DNA of 64,000 bases from Terracoccus luteus (GCF_003635045.1 NZ_RBXT01000001.1:1426001-1490000); one strand, 5' to 3'; positions 40,737-50,198 are shown, numbered from the stretch's first letter. The notes: generated from the sequence alone by a model not told the origin. Translations and numbers: made by a program.

Positions 40737-41633
40737 GTGACACCGTCGGACCGCGGCGCGGCGGCCTCCGGTTCGGAGGGGTCATCGCCGATCACGGTGC
40801 TGACCGCGGCACCCGACCTGCGGCGCCTCTACGCCACGGCCGCGCTGCGACGGGGGTCCGGCGACGACCTCGGGGGCCGCGTCGCCCGCTACGGCGTGCA
40901 CGCCGACCCCGCCCGGGTCGCCGCCTACGCGCGCCTCTGCGGCTTCCCCGTCGGCGGCCCGCTGCCGCCGACCTACCCTCACCTGCTCGGCTTCCCCCTG
41001 CAGCTGCACGTCATGACCCGCCCCGGGTTCCCCCTGCCGCTGCTCGGCGCCGTCCACGTCGAGAACCGGGTCGCGCTGCATCGCCGGCTGTTGCCGGACG
41101 AGCCCCTCGACCTCACGGTGTGGGCCGAGGCGCTCCGACCACACCGCCGCGGCCGCCAGGTCGACCTCGTCACCCGGGCGACCGTGGCCGGCGAGACGGT
41201 CTGGGAGGGCGTGAGCACCTACCTGGCCCGCGGCGAGGAGCACCCGGACGCACCACGGTCCGAGCCGCCGGCACCCGACCAGCCGACCGGCATCCGGCCC
41301 GGGCCTCGGTGGCGCCTCGCGGAGGGCGCGGGGCGTGCCTACGCCGCGGTCTCGGGCGACTGGAACCCCATCCACGTGCACGCCCTGACGGCCAGGCCAC
41401 TCGGCTTCCGGTCGGCCATCGCGCACGGGATGTACTCGTACGCAAGGGTGCTCGCCGCCCTCGGCTCGCGGCTGCCGCGGGAGGGACTCACGAGCCACGT
41501 GTGGTTGCGCAGGCCGGTGCCGCTGCCGTCGACGGTCACGCTCGACACGACCTTCGCCGGTCACGGGTCGCTCTCGACCCTCCGCGCCGAGCGGGGCGAC
41601 ACGGTGCACCTCGTCGCGCGCACCGCCTGGTGA
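40737..41633 (+). CDS. MaoC-family (R)-specific enoyl-CoA hydratase, double hotdog
   Basis: A 298-aa double-hotdog hydratase. The C-terminal hotdog holds the hydratase-2 motif with catalytic Asp and His in SGDWNPIHVHALTARPLGF, then IAHGMYSYARVLAAL. The N-terminal hotdog (residues about 40-170) lacks these residues, as in HtdX/HtdZ-type enzymes. With the preceding thiolase and reductase it completes an acyl-CoA degradation module. GTG at 40737 overlaps nothing and lies 4 nt after the fabG4 stop. Confidence 0.9.
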   Translation: MTPSDRGAAASGSEGSSPITVLTAAPDLRRLYATAALRRGSGDDLGGRVARYGVHADPARVAAYARLCGFPVGGPLPPTYPHLLGFPLQLHVMTRPGFPLPLLGAVHVENRVALHRRLLPDEPLDLTVWAEALRPHRRGRQVDLVTRATVAGETVWEGVSTYLARGEEHPDAPRSEPPAPDQPTGIRPGPRWRLAEGAGRAYAAVSGDWNPIHVHALTARPLGFRSAIAHGMYSYARVLAALGSRLPREGLTSHVWLRRPVPLPSTVTLDTTFAGHGSLSTLRAERGDTVHLVARTAW

Positions 41634-41639
41634 GCCGGC

Positions 41640-42629
41640 CTACTCGTAGAGCACGTAGTCGGGCTTCGGCCGCAGCGCCAGCACCTGCTTCGGCGTCATG
41701 ATCGGCCCGAACTCGCCGTCCTCCTCGTAGAACAGCTTGAAGCCCGGCTCGACGCTGGTGGGCAGGTCCTTCGTCAGGCGCTTCCACGTGCTCGTCTTCG
41801 CGCCGGGTGACCCGATGCCGTCGACCGACTTGATGACGACGACGCCCTGGTGCGTGCGGATGTCGTCCTCGTCGCGGACGATCGACGGGGAGAGCTGGTG
41901 GAAGACGAGGGCCTTCTCGGGCAGGTCGTGCTTCGCGACGACGCCGGAGAGGTAGGCGGCGACCGCGTCGATCTCCTTGCCGGTCGTGTGCCCGAAGACC
42001 TTCATCGGGACCTCACCCGGCCCCATCGCCCACTCCGGGTCGAGGGCGATGCCGACGTCGGGCTGCTCGAGCCACGGCTCGTAGTGCTCGACCTCGTCGA
42101 GGAAGTCGGCCCGCCCGGGCTGGATGTTGATGAGCATGATGCCGCCCACCCGGCGGGCCGCGGCGAGGTAGTCGTCGACGACGGAGGCCTTGACGCGGGA
42201 GCGGTACTTGCCGTCGGCTCCGGGGCGCCCCTGGACGATGGTCGCGATGAGCTCGAGGACCGGCATGACCTTGCGGCCGTCGGCGTAGGCGGTGCCGACC
42301 CGCTTCAGCTCGGCGGCGCGCTCGTCGAGGTCGCCGATGCCGAGCCGCCCCATGGCCTTGCTGCCGGGCACCCCGGCGTAGCCGACGAGGCGGTACTCCG
42401 GCAGCAGCGAGCGCCCCCCGCCGGGCAGCTGCGGGGGCGCGGACGTCGTGGGCGTCGCGGGGGCGCCACTGCCGGTCGCGCCGGTCGCGTCCTGTGACTG
42501 CGACGACGAGCCGGGTGCCCCCGGCGCGGGGGCGCCGGTGCCGGTGGCGGACGAGCACGCGGCGAGGGCGAGCAGGGCGCCGGTCGTCACGGCCACCACG
42601 GCCGAGCGGGTGCGGTGGAGCGCGGGCAC
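41640..42629 (-). CDS. Lipoprotein with a glycosidase-like barrel, unknown function
   Basis: A 329-aa secreted lipoprotein. The signal peptide ends in the lipobox LALAACSS, followed by a 50-residue Ser/Thr/Pro/Gly linker. The globular part (VGYAGVPGSKAMGRLG, KVMPVLELIATIVQG, GIMLINIQPGRADFLDEV, DVGIALDPEWAMG, KALVFHQLSPSIV, GVVVIKSVDGIGSPG) has alternating strands and helices with acidic residues at strand ends, like a TIM-barrel hydrolase. I recognise no named family. GTG 42629 follows GGAGGT and is preferred over far upstream starts. It converges with the MaoC gene with 6 nt between them. Confidence 0.78.
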   Translation of the reverse strand: MPALHRTRSAVVAVTTGALLALAACSSATGTGAPAPGAPGSSSQSQDATGATGSGAPATPTTSAPPQLPGGGRSLLPEYRLVGYAGVPGSKAMGRLGIGDLDERAAELKRVGTAYADGRKVMPVLELIATIVQGRPGADGKYRSRVKASVVDDYLAAARRVGGIMLINIQPGRADFLDEVEHYEPWLEQPDVGIALDPEWAMGPGEVPMKVFGHTTGKEIDAVAAYLSGVVAKHDLPEKALVFHQLSPSIVRDEDDIRTHQGVVVIKSVDGIGSPGAKTSTWKRLTKDLPTSVEPGFKLFYEEDGEFGPIMTPKQVLALRPKPDYVLYE

Positions 42630-42861
42630 GGGGGGACCTCCAGCGTGACGGATGCCGTTCGCCCCGCACGGTACGTCACCGACCTGCCCCACAGCGGCAC
42701 CGACGACGCGGGTCGCACCGGCCCGGGGGACACCAGCGACGTCGTCGGCGCCACCGGCCGCAAAGCGCGTCGCGACCTCCCGCGCGCAGTGGATACCCTT
42801 GCCGGGCCGCGACCACGCGGCATCCGACCCGTTCGTCGACCACCTCACGAGGAGCCACACC

Positions 42862-44847
42862 GTGTCTGCACAGATCAGCGTCACCGTCGCCGGGAGCGAG
42901 CGATCGGTCGACGAGCAGACGACGGCCGGTGACCTCGTCGGCGGCGACCGCGCCGTCGTCGTCGCCCGCGTCAACGGAGAGCTGCGCGACCTCTTCCACG
43001 TGCTCTCCGACGGCGACGTCGTCGAGCCCGTCACGGTCGACAGCGAGGACGGCCTCGCCGTGCTGCGCCACTCCGCCGCCCATGTTCTCGCGCAGGCGGT
43101 GCAGTCGGTGAACCCGCAGGCGAAGCTGGGCATCGGCCCGCCCGTGCGCGACGGGTTCTACTACGACTTCGACGTCGAGACCCCGTTCACCCCCGACGAC
43201 CTCAAGGCGCTCGAGAAGTCGATGCAGCGCATCATCAACGAGGGCCAGACCTTCGCGCGTCGGGTCGTCAGCGACGCCGACGCCCTCGACGAGCTCAAGG
43301 ACGAGCCGTACAAGTGCGAGCTCGTCGGCCTCAAGGGCGGCGACGCCGAGGACGCGGCCGAGGGTGCGGGTGTCGAGGTCGGTGCGGGCGAGCTGACGAT
43401 CTACGACAACATCCGGCGCGACGGCTCGCGGGCGTGGGGCGACCTGTGCCGTGGCCCGCACGTGCCGAGCACCAAGGTGATCGGCAACGCCTTCAAGCTC
43501 ATGCGCTCGGCCGCCGCGTACTGGCGCGGGTCGGAGAAGAACCCGCAGCTGCAGCGCATCTACGGCACCGCCTGGCCGAGCAAGGACGAGCTCAAGGCCT
43601 ACCTCGACCGGCTGGCCGAGGCCGAGCGCCGCGACCACCGGCGGCTCGGCACCGAGCTCGACCTCTACTCCTTCCCCGACGAGCTGGGCTCGGGGCTCCC
43701 CGTCTTCCACCCCAAGGGCGGCGTCATCAAGCGCGAGATGGAGGACTACTCGCGCCGGCGCCACGTCGAGGAGGGGTTCGAGTACGTCGGCACCCCGCAC
43801 ATCACCAAGGACGGGCTGTTCCACACCTCCGGCCACCTGCCGTACTACGCCGACACGATGTTCCCGCCCATGGAGCTCGAGGGCGCGAAGTACCAGCTCA
43901 AGGCCATGAACTGCCCGATGCACAACCTCATCTACCGCTCGCGCGGGCGGTCGTACCGTGAGCTGCCGCTGCGCCTGTTCGAGCTCGGCTCGGTCTACCG
44001 GTACGAGAAGTCGGGCGTCGTGCACGGCCTGACCCGCGTTCGCGGCCTCGAGATGGACGACTCGCACTCCTACGTCACCCGTGAGCAGGCACCGGCCGAG
44101 ATCAAGCACCTGCTCGACTTCGTGCTCGGCCTGCTGCGCGACTTCGGCCTCGACGACTTCTACCTCGAGCTGTCGACCCGCGACGAGGACGGCGACAAGA
44201 AGGACAAGTTCATCGGCTCCGACGAGCAGTGGGCGGAGGCGACGTCCATCCTCGAGCGGGTCGCGACCGAGTCCGGCCTCGAGCTCGTGCCCGACCCGGG
44301 CGGCGCCGCCTTCTACGGCCCGAAGATCTCCGTGCAGGCCCGTGACGCGATCGGGCGCACGTGGCAGATGTCGACGATCCAGTACGACTTCAACCAGCCC
44401 GAGCGCTTCGGCCTCGAGTACCAGGCGGCCGACGGCTCGCGCCAGCAGCCGGTCATGATCCACTCGGCCAAGTTCGGCTCGGTCGAGCGGTTCCTGGGGG
44501 TGCTCGTCGAGCACTACGCCGGCGCCTTCCCGGTCTGGCTCTCGCCCGTGCAGGTGCTCGGCGTGCCCGTCGCCGACGAGTACGCCGACTACGTGCAGGA
44601 CATCCTCACCACGCTGAAGCGCAAGGGTGTCCGGGTCGAGCTCGACGCCAGCGACGACCGGTTCCCGAAGAAGATCCGCAACGCGAGCAAGGCCAAGGTG
44701 CCCTACGTGCTCATCGCCGGTGAGGACGACCGGGCCGCGGGCGCCGTGTCGTTCCGCTTCCGCGACGGGTCGCAGAAGAACGCCGTGCCGGTCGACGACG
44801 CGGTGGCCGAGATCCTCGCCGCGATCGAGGACCACCGCCAGGTCTGA
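42862..44847 (+). CDS. thrS: Threonyl-tRNA synthetase
   Basis: A 661-aa class II synthetase. Residues about 1-65 are the TGS domain, 70-220 the editing domain ([12 protein letters not shown] with HxxxH), and the catalytic core has [16 protein letters not shown], the zinc-site MNCPMHN and [17 protein letters not shown]. The C-terminal anticodon domain ends in [16 protein letters not shown]. The GTG at 42862 follows GAGGAG; the ORF can be read further upstream but without similarity to the family. First gene before the PIM lipid operon. Confidence 0.97.
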   Translation: MSAQISVTVAGSERSVDEQTTAGDLVGGDRAVVVARVNGELRDLFHVLSDGDVVEPVTVDSEDGLAVLRHSAAHVLAQAVQSVNPQAKLGIGPPVRDGFYYDFDVETPFTPDDLKALEKSMQRIINEGQTFARRVVSDADALDELKDEPYKCELVGLKGGDAEDAAEGAGVEVGAGELTIYDNIRRDGSRAWGDLCRGPHVPSTKVIGNAFKLMRSAAAYWRGSEKNPQLQRIYGTAWPSKDELKAYLDRLAEAERRDHRRLGTELDLYSFPDELGSGLPVFHPKGGVIKREMEDYSRRRHVEEGFEYVGTPHITKDGLFHTSGHLPYYADTMFPPMELEGAKYQLKAMNCPMHNLIYRSRGRSYRELPLRLFELGSVYRYEKSGVVHGLTRVRGLEMDDSHSYVTREQAPAEIKHLLDFVLGLLRDFGLDDFYLELSTRDEDGDKKDKFIGSDEQWAEATSILERVATESGLELVPDPGGAAFYGPKISVQARDAIGRTWQMSTIQYDFNQPERFGLEYQAADGSRQQPVMIHSAKFGSVERFLGVLVEHYAGAFPVWLSPVQVLGVPVADEYADYVQDILTTLKRKGVRVELDASDDRFPKKIRNASKAKVPYVLIAGEDDRAAGAVSFRFRDGSQKNAVPVDDAVAEILAAIEDHRQV

Positions 44848-44859
44848 CCCGCCTTGCCG

Positions 44860-44937
44860 CCGGCGAACACACCGAGCAATGGTCAGGTCATCGAGGTGCA
44901 ACTCGGTGATCAGGACATTGCTCGGTGTGTTCGCCGG
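44860..44937. repeat. Large perfect hairpin between thrS and the HIT gene
   Basis: 22-base arms (CCGGCGAACACACCGAGCAATG, 44860-44881, here given only by its ends CCGGCGAAC...GAGCAATG) pair perfectly with 44916-44937. Inside is a second 8-bp stem with one G-U pair (TCATCGAG/CTCGGTGA) and a 6-nt loop, separated by a 6x6 internal loop. It is more elaborate than the other terminators and could be a terminator, a structured RNA or a REP/MITE-like repeat. Confidence 0.75.
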
Positions 44938-45065
44938 GTGAGGTGGTGAGAGGCGCCCGGATGCCGGCAGGTGGCCTCACGACGCCCCCGCCGTTCCCGG
45001 GGCTGCTCGTTTGCCAGCCGTGGCGGGCGAAGGGTGCCCCTGCTGCTGCGGCGATCGGCGCGGCC

Positions 45066-45071
45066 TAGGAT
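45066..45071 (+). promoter_or_regulatory. -10 box, leaderless start of the HIT gene
   Basis: TAGGAT ends 7 nt before the ATG at 45079. Confidence 0.5.
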
Positions 45072-45078
45072 CGCTGCC

Positions 45079-45651
45079 ATGAGCCAGCAGGGGAGTGACG
45101 CCGACCCGACGCCGGTGGTCTCGCCCCACGAGGAGTTCGCCCACGTCGACGACGGCTTCGAGCGGCTGTGGACCCCGCACCGCATGGCCTACATCCAGGG
45201 CGACCGCCCGACCGACGAAGCCGGCCGCGGCTGCCCGTTCTGCGCCGCGCCGGGCAAGAGCGACGAGGAGGGCCTCGTCGTGCACCGCGGCGAGCACTGC
45301 TACGTCGTCATGAACCTCTTCCCGTACAACCCCGGTCACCTGCTGATCTGCCCGTACCGCCACGTCTCGCTCTACGTCGAGCTCACCGACGAGGAGACGG
45401 TCGAGTTCACGGCCCTGACCAAGGCCGCGGTGCACGCCGTGCAGTCAGCCTCGGAGCCCCACGGCTTCAACCTCGGCATGAACCAGGGCGCCGTCGCCGG
45501 GGCCGGGGTGGCCGCCCACCTGCACCAGCACGTCGTGCCGCGGTGGGCGGGCGACTCGAACTTCCTGCCCATCGTGGGCCAGACCAAGGCCCTGCCGGTG
45601 CTCCTCGAGGACACCCGCGCCCAGATCGTCGCGCACTGGCCGTCCGCCTGA
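45079..45651 (+). CDS. HIT-family nucleotide phosphorylase/hydrolase
   Basis: A 190-aa HIT protein. The histidine triad is HLHQHVVPRW near residue 150, with CPFCAAPGK as a zinc-binding N-terminal pair and VVMNLFPYNPGHLLICPYRH in the core. The mycobacterial homologue at this position (next to pgsA1) is an Ap4A phosphorylase, so the same activity is plausible. It starts at ATG 45079. The gene order thrS-HIT-pgsA-patA-pimA is that of the mycobacterial PIM operon. Confidence 0.93.
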   Translation: MSQQGSDADPTPVVSPHEEFAHVDDGFERLWTPHRMAYIQGDRPTDEAGRGCPFCAAPGKSDEEGLVVHRGEHCYVVMNLFPYNPGHLLICPYRHVSLYVELTDEETVEFTALTKAAVHAVQSASEPHGFNLGMNQGAVAGAGVAAHLHQHVVPRWAGDSNFLPIVGQTKALPVLLEDTRAQIVAHWPSA

Positions 45652-45713
45652 GAGCGGGCCGCTCACAGGCCCCGGGTCTCGCCGTGTCGTCCGGAGGCAC
45701 CCCCGGCGGTCAG

Positions 45714-45719
45714 TAGGCT
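45714..45719 (+). promoter_or_regulatory. -10 box before pgsA
   Basis: TAGGCT ends 9 nt before the ATG at 45729, allowing independent leaderless expression of the lipid genes. Confidence 0.4.
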
Positions 45720-45728
45720 GACCCCACC

Positions 45729-46352
45729 ATGCTCAATCGACTCCTGCGCGCGACCATGACCAAGCTGCTGTCCCCGGTCGCCCACCTCTTCCTCCGCCTC
45801 GGCATCAGCCCTGACGTCGTCACCGTCATCGGCACGCTCGGGGTGTGCGCCGGGGCGCTCGTGTTCTTCCCGCAGGGTCTGCTCTGGGTCGGGGTGCTCG
45901 TCATCACGGCCTTCGTCTTCTCCGACACCGTCGACGGCATCATGGCCCGTCAGTCGGGACGCTCGAGCAAGTGGGGCGCCTACCTCGACTCCACCCTCGA
46001 CCGCGTCGGTGACGCCGCCATCTTCGGCGGCCTCGTGCTCTACTACGCGGGCTCGGGCCAGAACCGGTGGATGGCCGGCCTCGCCCTCGCCTGCCTCATC
46101 CTCGGCTCGGTGGTCTCCTACGCCAAGGCCCGCGCCGAGGGCCTCGGCTACACGGCGGACGTCGGCATCGCCGAGCGCGCCGACCGCCTCGTCGCCGTGC
46201 TCGTCGCGGCGTTCTTCGCCGACGTGTTCAACTCGACGCTGCTGCTCGGTGTCGTGCTCGCCCTGCTCGCCCTCGCCAGCTTCGTCACCGTCCTGCAGCG
46301 CATGCTCACCGTGCGCCGCCAGGCGCTCGCGGCCGGCGAGGTCTCGTCGTGA
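45729..46352 (+). CDS. pgsA: Phosphatidylinositol phosphate synthase
   Basis: A 207-aa CDP-alcohol phosphotransferase with six helices. The family motif D(x)2DG(x)2AR(x)8G(x)3D(x)3D is present as DTVDGIMARQSGRSSKWGAYLD and the following STLD. In actinobacteria this enzyme joins CDP-diacylglycerol and inositol-1-phosphate at the inner membrane, the first step to phosphatidylinositol mannosides. Its stop overlaps the start of patA, and the next genes act on its product. Confidence 0.93.
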   Translation: MLNRLLRATMTKLLSPVAHLFLRLGISPDVVTVIGTLGVCAGALVFFPQGLLWVGVLVITAFVFSDTVDGIMARQSGRSSKWGAYLDSTLDRVGDAAIFGGLVLYYAGSGQNRWMAGLALACLILGSVVSYAKARAEGLGYTADVGIAERADRLVAVLVAAFFADVFNSTLLLGVVLALLALASFVTVLQRMLTVRRQALAAGEVSS

Positions 46353-47347
46353 GCGTCGCCAACACCCTGAGCGTCCTCGGTTTCCGCCTCGGCTGGTCGA
46401 CCCTCAGACGGCTGCCCGAACCGATCGCGTACGGCCTGTTCGACCGCATCGCCGACGTGGCCGTGCGCCGCGACGGCGCCGGCATCCGACGCCTGCGCAG
46501 CAACTACCGCCGGGCCCGCCCCGAGCTGGATGCCGGTGAGCTCGACGCGCTCGTGCGCGCGGGCATGCGGTCGTACATGCGCTACTACTGCGAGGCGTTC
46601 CGCCTGCCGTCGCTGCCCCCCGGGCGCATCGACGACGCGGTACGGGTGGTCGACGACGCGGAGCCGCGCACCTTCACCGAGGCGGGGGAGACCCTCATCG
46701 CCTTCGTCGGGCACCTCGGCAACTTCGACCTCGCGGCGGCGTGGGCGGCCGGCAACCTCGCCCCCGTGACGACGGTCGCCGAGCGGCTCAAGCCGGAGGA
46801 GGTCTTCCAGGAGTTCCTCGCCTTCCGCACGAGCATCCGCATGGACATCATCCCGTTGACCGGCGGTGGCGACCCGTTCGGCTCGCTGCTGCGCACGGCC
46901 CGGGCCGGCGGGCGCGTCATCGCCCTCGCGAGCGACCGCGACCTCACCCGCCACGGCGTCGAGGTCGACCTGCTCGGGCACCGCGCCCGCATGGCCAAGG
47001 GCCCGGCCGTGCTCTCGCTCATGACGGGCGCGCCGCTGTACTGCGCCGCGATCCACTACGAGAAGGCGCCGAAGGGCGAGGGCCTCGGCGGGTACCGCAC
47101 CGTCGTCCGGTTCTCGCCGCGCCTGCACCCGCGGGTCGAGGGGACCACCGCCGAGAAGGCGCAGGACCTCGTCCAGCAGTGCGCCGACCACCTGTCGGTG
47201 ACGATCCGCGAGCACACCTCGAGCTGGCACATGCTGCAGCGCATCTTCGTCGACGACCTCGACCCCGACCGCGACGCCGCCGTGCGGCGGCAGGAGGCGG
47301 ACGGCATCCGCGAGGGCTTCACGGAGCGGACCGGGGGTGCGTCGTGA
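46349..47347 (+). CDS. patA: Phosphatidylinositol mannoside acyltransferase
   Basis: A 332-aa acyltransferase of the LpxL/HtrB fold. The HxxxxD catalytic motif is in FVGHLGNFDLAAAW, followed by a conserved ALASDRDLTRHGVEVDLLGH block and APLYCAAIHYE. It acylates the mannose of PIM1/PIM2 at the cytoplasmic membrane face. The GTG start at 46349 overlaps the pgsA stop and its own stop overlaps pimA, so the three are tightly coupled. Confidence 0.92.
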   Translation: MSVANTLSVLGFRLGWSTLRRLPEPIAYGLFDRIADVAVRRDGAGIRRLRSNYRRARPELDAGELDALVRAGMRSYMRYYCEAFRLPSLPPGRIDDAVRVVDDAEPRTFTEAGETLIAFVGHLGNFDLAAAWAAGNLAPVTTVAERLKPEEVFQEFLAFRTSIRMDIIPLTGGGDPFGSLLRTARAGGRVIALASDRDLTRHGVEVDLLGHRARMAKGPAVLSLMTGAPLYCAAIHYEKAPKGEGLGGYRTVVRFSPRLHPRVEGTTAEKAQDLVQQCADHLSVTIREHTSSWHMLQRIFVDDLDPDRDAAVRRQEADGIREGFTERTGGAS

Positions 47348-48516
47348 GGGTGGGGATCGTCTGCCCGTACTCGTTCGACGTGCCCGGAGGGGTGCAGTTC
47401 CACGTGCGCGACCTCGCCGAGCACTTCATCGGCCAGGGCCACGAGGTGTCGGTGCTCGCCCCGGCCGACAGCGAGACCGCGCTGCCCGAGTACGTCGTCT
47501 CGGCCGGCCGCGCGACCGCGGTGCGCTACAACGGCTCGGTCGCGCGCCTCAACTTCGGGCCCGTCAGCGCGGCGAAGGTCAACCGCTGGCTCGACCACGG
47601 TGAGTTCGACGTGCTGCACCTGCACGAGCCGGTGACCCCGAGCATCAGCGTGCTCGCGCTCATGGCGGCCGACGGCCCGATCGTCGCCACCTTCCACACC
47701 TCGATGCTGCGCTCGCGAACCATGCAGACGGCCTACCCCATCGTGCGGCCGAGCCTCGAGAAGATCTCGGGCCGCATCGCGGTGAGCGAGGACGCCCGCC
47801 GCACCGTGACGACCCACGTCGGGGGCGACGCCGTCGTCATCCCGAACGGCGTCTACGTCGACCGCTTCGAGCACGCCCGGCGGCGGGCGCAGTGGACCGG
47901 CACGCCGACCCGGCCGACCATCGCCTTCCTCGGTCGCATGGGCGAGCCGCGCAAGGGCCTGCCCGTGCTGGCCGCCGCGCTGCCCGCGGTGCTCGACGCC
48001 GTGCCGGGGCTGCGGGTGCTCGTGGCCGGGCCCGGAGACCCCGCCGAGGTCACCGAGGGGATGCCGGACCGCGTCGTCGCGGCGATGGAGTTCCTCGGTG
48101 CCGTGAGCGACGAGGACAAGGCGGTGCTGCTCGCGTCCGCCGACGTGTACGTCGCCCCCAACACGGGCGGCGAGAGCTTCGGCATCATCCTCATCGAGGC
48201 GATGTCGGCCGGGGCCTGCGTGCTGGCCAGCGACCTGTCCGCGTTCTGGCGGGTGCTCGACGGTGGCACCGCCGGTGCGCTCTTCCGCAACGAGGACCCC
48301 GAGGACCTCGCCGCGAGCCTGCTCACCCTGCTGGCCGAGCCCGACAGACGCCGCCGCCTCGCGACCGCCGGGCAGGCCCGCGCCCGCCAGTTCGACTGGT
48401 CGGTCGTCGCCGACCGCATCATGGCCGTGTACGAGACCGTCATCGAGGGCCGGATGGCCGCCCGCCAGGGGGCGCGCACCGGCTGGACACGCCTGCTGCG
48501 CGGCGGCGACCGGTGA
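47344..48516 (+). CDS. pimA: GDP-mannose:phosphatidylinositol alpha-mannosyltransferase PimA
   Basis: A 390-aa GT-B glycosyltransferase of family GT4. The N-terminal motif is VCPYSFDVPGGVQFHVRDLAEH, the linker holds HLHEPVTPSISVLAL, and the C-terminal donor domain shows FLGRMGEPRKGLPVLAAALP and APNTGGESFGIILIEAMSAG (the E-x7-E motif). It transfers the first mannose to phosphatidylinositol. GTG 47344 overlaps the patA stop. Confidence 0.95.
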   Translation: MRVGIVCPYSFDVPGGVQFHVRDLAEHFIGQGHEVSVLAPADSETALPEYVVSAGRATAVRYNGSVARLNFGPVSAAKVNRWLDHGEFDVLHLHEPVTPSISVLALMAADGPIVATFHTSMLRSRTMQTAYPIVRPSLEKISGRIAVSEDARRTVTTHVGGDAVVIPNGVYVDRFEHARRRAQWTGTPTRPTIAFLGRMGEPRKGLPVLAAALPAVLDAVPGLRVLVAGPGDPAEVTEGMPDRVVAAMEFLGAVSDEDKAVLLASADVYVAPNTGGESFGIILIEAMSAGACVLASDLSAFWRVLDGGTAGALFRNEDPEDLAASLLTLLAEPDRRRRLATAGQARARQFDWSVVADRIMAVYETVIEGRMAARQGARTGWTRLLRGGDR

Positions 48517-48526
48517 TCGGCCGACC

Positions 48527-49078
48527 GTGAGCGAGTTCCTCACGTGGCTCTTCGCCACGCTCTTCGTCCTCGTCGTCATCGCCTGGTACCTCACGTACAC
48601 GGCGGCTCGCCTCGACCGGCTGCACGTGCGCCTCAGCGGCACGCTCGCCGCCCTCGACGCCCGGCTCGTGCGCCGGGCCGAGGCCGCCCTCGAGCTCGCC
48701 AACAGCGGGCTGCTCGACGGCGCGACCGCCCTCATCCTCGCCGGCGCGGCGTCGGAGTCGCTCGAGTCGCCGGCCGAGCACGGCGAGGCCCGCGAGACCG
48801 CCGAGACCGAGCTGAGCGAGGCCCTCGAGCTCGCCCTCACCGAGCCCGTCGTCACCCACGTGCGCGACTCCGGGCCGCTCGGGCAGGAGCAGCTGGCCAA
48901 GCTCGCCTCGGCCTGCACCCGGGTGCAGCTGGCCCGCCGGTTCCACAACGACGCGGTCACCGACGTGCGCCGGGTGCGCCGCAAGTGGACGATCCGCGTG
49001 TTCCGGCTCGCGGGTCACACGCCCATGCCGCACACCATCGAGTTCGACGACCAGATGCCGGCCACGCTGGGCGTGTGA
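48527..49078 (+). CDS. Membrane-anchored helical protein, LemA-like
   Basis: A 183-aa protein with one N-terminal transmembrane helix (FLTWLFATLFVLVVIAWYL) and a long helical cytoplasmic or extracytoplasmic part (DARLVRRAEAALELANSG, ETELSEALELALTEP, then ARRFHNDAVTDVRRVRRKW). The last segment resembles the LemA family. The function is not known, but it always seems to follow the PIM genes in relatives, which suggests a role at the membrane. The GTG at 48527 is 8 nt after the pimA stop. Confidence 0.75.
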   Translation: MSEFLTWLFATLFVLVVIAWYLTYTAARLDRLHVRLSGTLAALDARLVRRAEAALELANSGLLDGATALILAGAASESLESPAEHGEARETAETELSEALELALTEPVVTHVRDSGPLGQEQLAKLASACTRVQLARRFHNDAVTDVRRVRRKWTIRVFRLAGHTPMPHTIEFDDQMPATLGV

Positions 49079-49206
49079 CCCCTGCGCGGGAAGGCGGCCG
49101 ACCGGCATCCGGGCCCTGGTGTGGCCTGGTGGTGGCCTGGTGGTGCCCTGGTGGGGTGACGGTCGGGCGGCGGACGGGTGATGACCGGGTCACCTCGTGC
49201 CGGGCC

Positions 49207-49212
49207 TACGCT
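49207..49212 (+). promoter_or_regulatory. Possible -10 box of pdxS
   Basis: TACGCT lies 35 nt before the GTG at 49248, after a GGTGA/TCACC inverted repeat and a short TGGCCTGGTGG direct repeat (49121-49160). Confidence 0.35.
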
Positions 49213-49247
49213 GACCTCGAGACCCACTCGCGAGAAAGCAGGACAGC

Positions 49248-50162
49248 GTGAGCACCACCCACTCCGACCCCAGCACCGCGGCCGCCACCGGCACGACCCG
49301 CGTCAAGCGTGGCATGGCCGAGATGCTCAAGGGCGGCGTCATCATGGACGTCGTCACCGTCGAGCAGGCGAAGATCGCCGAGGACGCCGGCGCCGTCGCC
49401 GTCATGGCCCTCGAGCGCGTGCCGGCCGACATCCGGGCCCAGGGCGGCGTGTCGCGGATGAGCGACCCCGACATGATCGACGGCATCATCGCGGCCGTCT
49501 CGATCCCCGTCATGGCCAAGGCCCGCATCGGCCACTTCGTCGAGGCGCAGGTGCTGCAGAGCCTCGGCGTCGACTACGTCGACGAGTCCGAGGTGCTGAC
49601 GCCCGCGGACTACGCCAACCACATCGACAAGTGGCAGTTCACCGTCCCCTTCGTGTGCGGCGCGACCAACCTCGGTGAGGCCCTGCGCCGCATCACCGAG
49701 GGTGCGGCCATGATCCGCTCCAAGGGCGAGGCCGGCACCGGTGACGTGTCGAACGCGACGACGCACATGCGTTCGCTGCGCAAGGAGATCAACCGGCTGC
49801 GCTCGATGGAGCCCGACGAGCTGTACGTCGCCGCCAAGGAGCTGCAGGCCCCCTACGACCTCGTCAAGGAGGTCGCCGAGACCGGCAAGCTGCCCGTCGT
49901 GCTCTTCACCGCCGGCGGCATCGCCACCCCCGCCGACGCGGCGATGATGATGCAGCTCGGGGCCGAGGGCGTCTTCGTCGGCTCCGGCATCTTCAAGTCG
50001 GGCAACCCCGAGCAGCGCGCGGAGGCCATCGTCAAGGCGACGACCTTCCACGACGACCCCGAGATGATCGCCAAGGTCTCGCGCGGCCTCGGCGAGGCCA
50101 TGGTCGGCATCAACGTCGACGAGCCCGCCCGCTCGATCCAGTTCGCCGAGCGCGGCTGGTGA
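49248..50162 (+). CDS. pdxS: Pyridoxal 5'-phosphate synthase lyase subunit PdxS
   Basis: A 304-aa PdxS that builds PLP from ribose-5-phosphate, glyceraldehyde-3-phosphate and ammonia. Signatures are [17 protein letters not shown] (catalytic lysine), [29 protein letters not shown], and [16 protein letters not shown] with the lysine before it. It forms dodecamers with PdxT, which feeds it ammonia. The partner pdxT lies 2.6 kb away rather than adjacent. The GTG start at 49248 follows GAGAAAGCAGGA. Confidence 0.97.
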   Translation: MSTTHSDPSTAAATGTTRVKRGMAEMLKGGVIMDVVTVEQAKIAEDAGAVAVMALERVPADIRAQGGVSRMSDPDMIDGIIAAVSIPVMAKARIGHFVEAQVLQSLGVDYVDESEVLTPADYANHIDKWQFTVPFVCGATNLGEALRRITEGAAMIRSKGEAGTGDVSNATTHMRSLRKEINRLRSMEPDELYVAAKELQAPYDLVKEVAETGKLPVVLFTAGGIATPADAAMMMQLGAEGVFVGSGIFKSGNPEQRAEAIVKATTFHDDPEMIAKVSRGLGEAMVGINVDEPARSIQFAERGW

Positions 50163-50168
50163 CCCCCG

Positions 50169-50198
50169 GCCGCCGGCCGGCGTGACCCGGCCGGCGGC
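50169..50198 (+). terminator. Terminator after pdxS
   Basis: A perfect 12-bp stem (GCCGCCGGCCGG and its complement) with a 6-nt loop, 6 nt after the pdxS stop. The remaining 200 bases to the next start include a TAGCCT -10-like box near 50325. Confidence 0.8.

Noticed and set aside
42630-42861. T-box or other leader riboswitch before thrS
   Set aside because: No T-box bulge sequence (TGGNACC) or conserved stem was visible in the 230-base spacer.
42676-44901. 741-codon minus-strand frame opposite thrS
   Set aside because: Antisense shadow of a clear threonyl-tRNA synthetase; Val/Leu/Asp/Arg-rich composition typical of high-GC antisense frames.
49121-49160. TGGCCTGGTGG direct repeats before pdxS as a regulator site
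   Set aside because: They look like simple GGT/CCT-type low-complexity sequence with no symmetry or spacing pattern.
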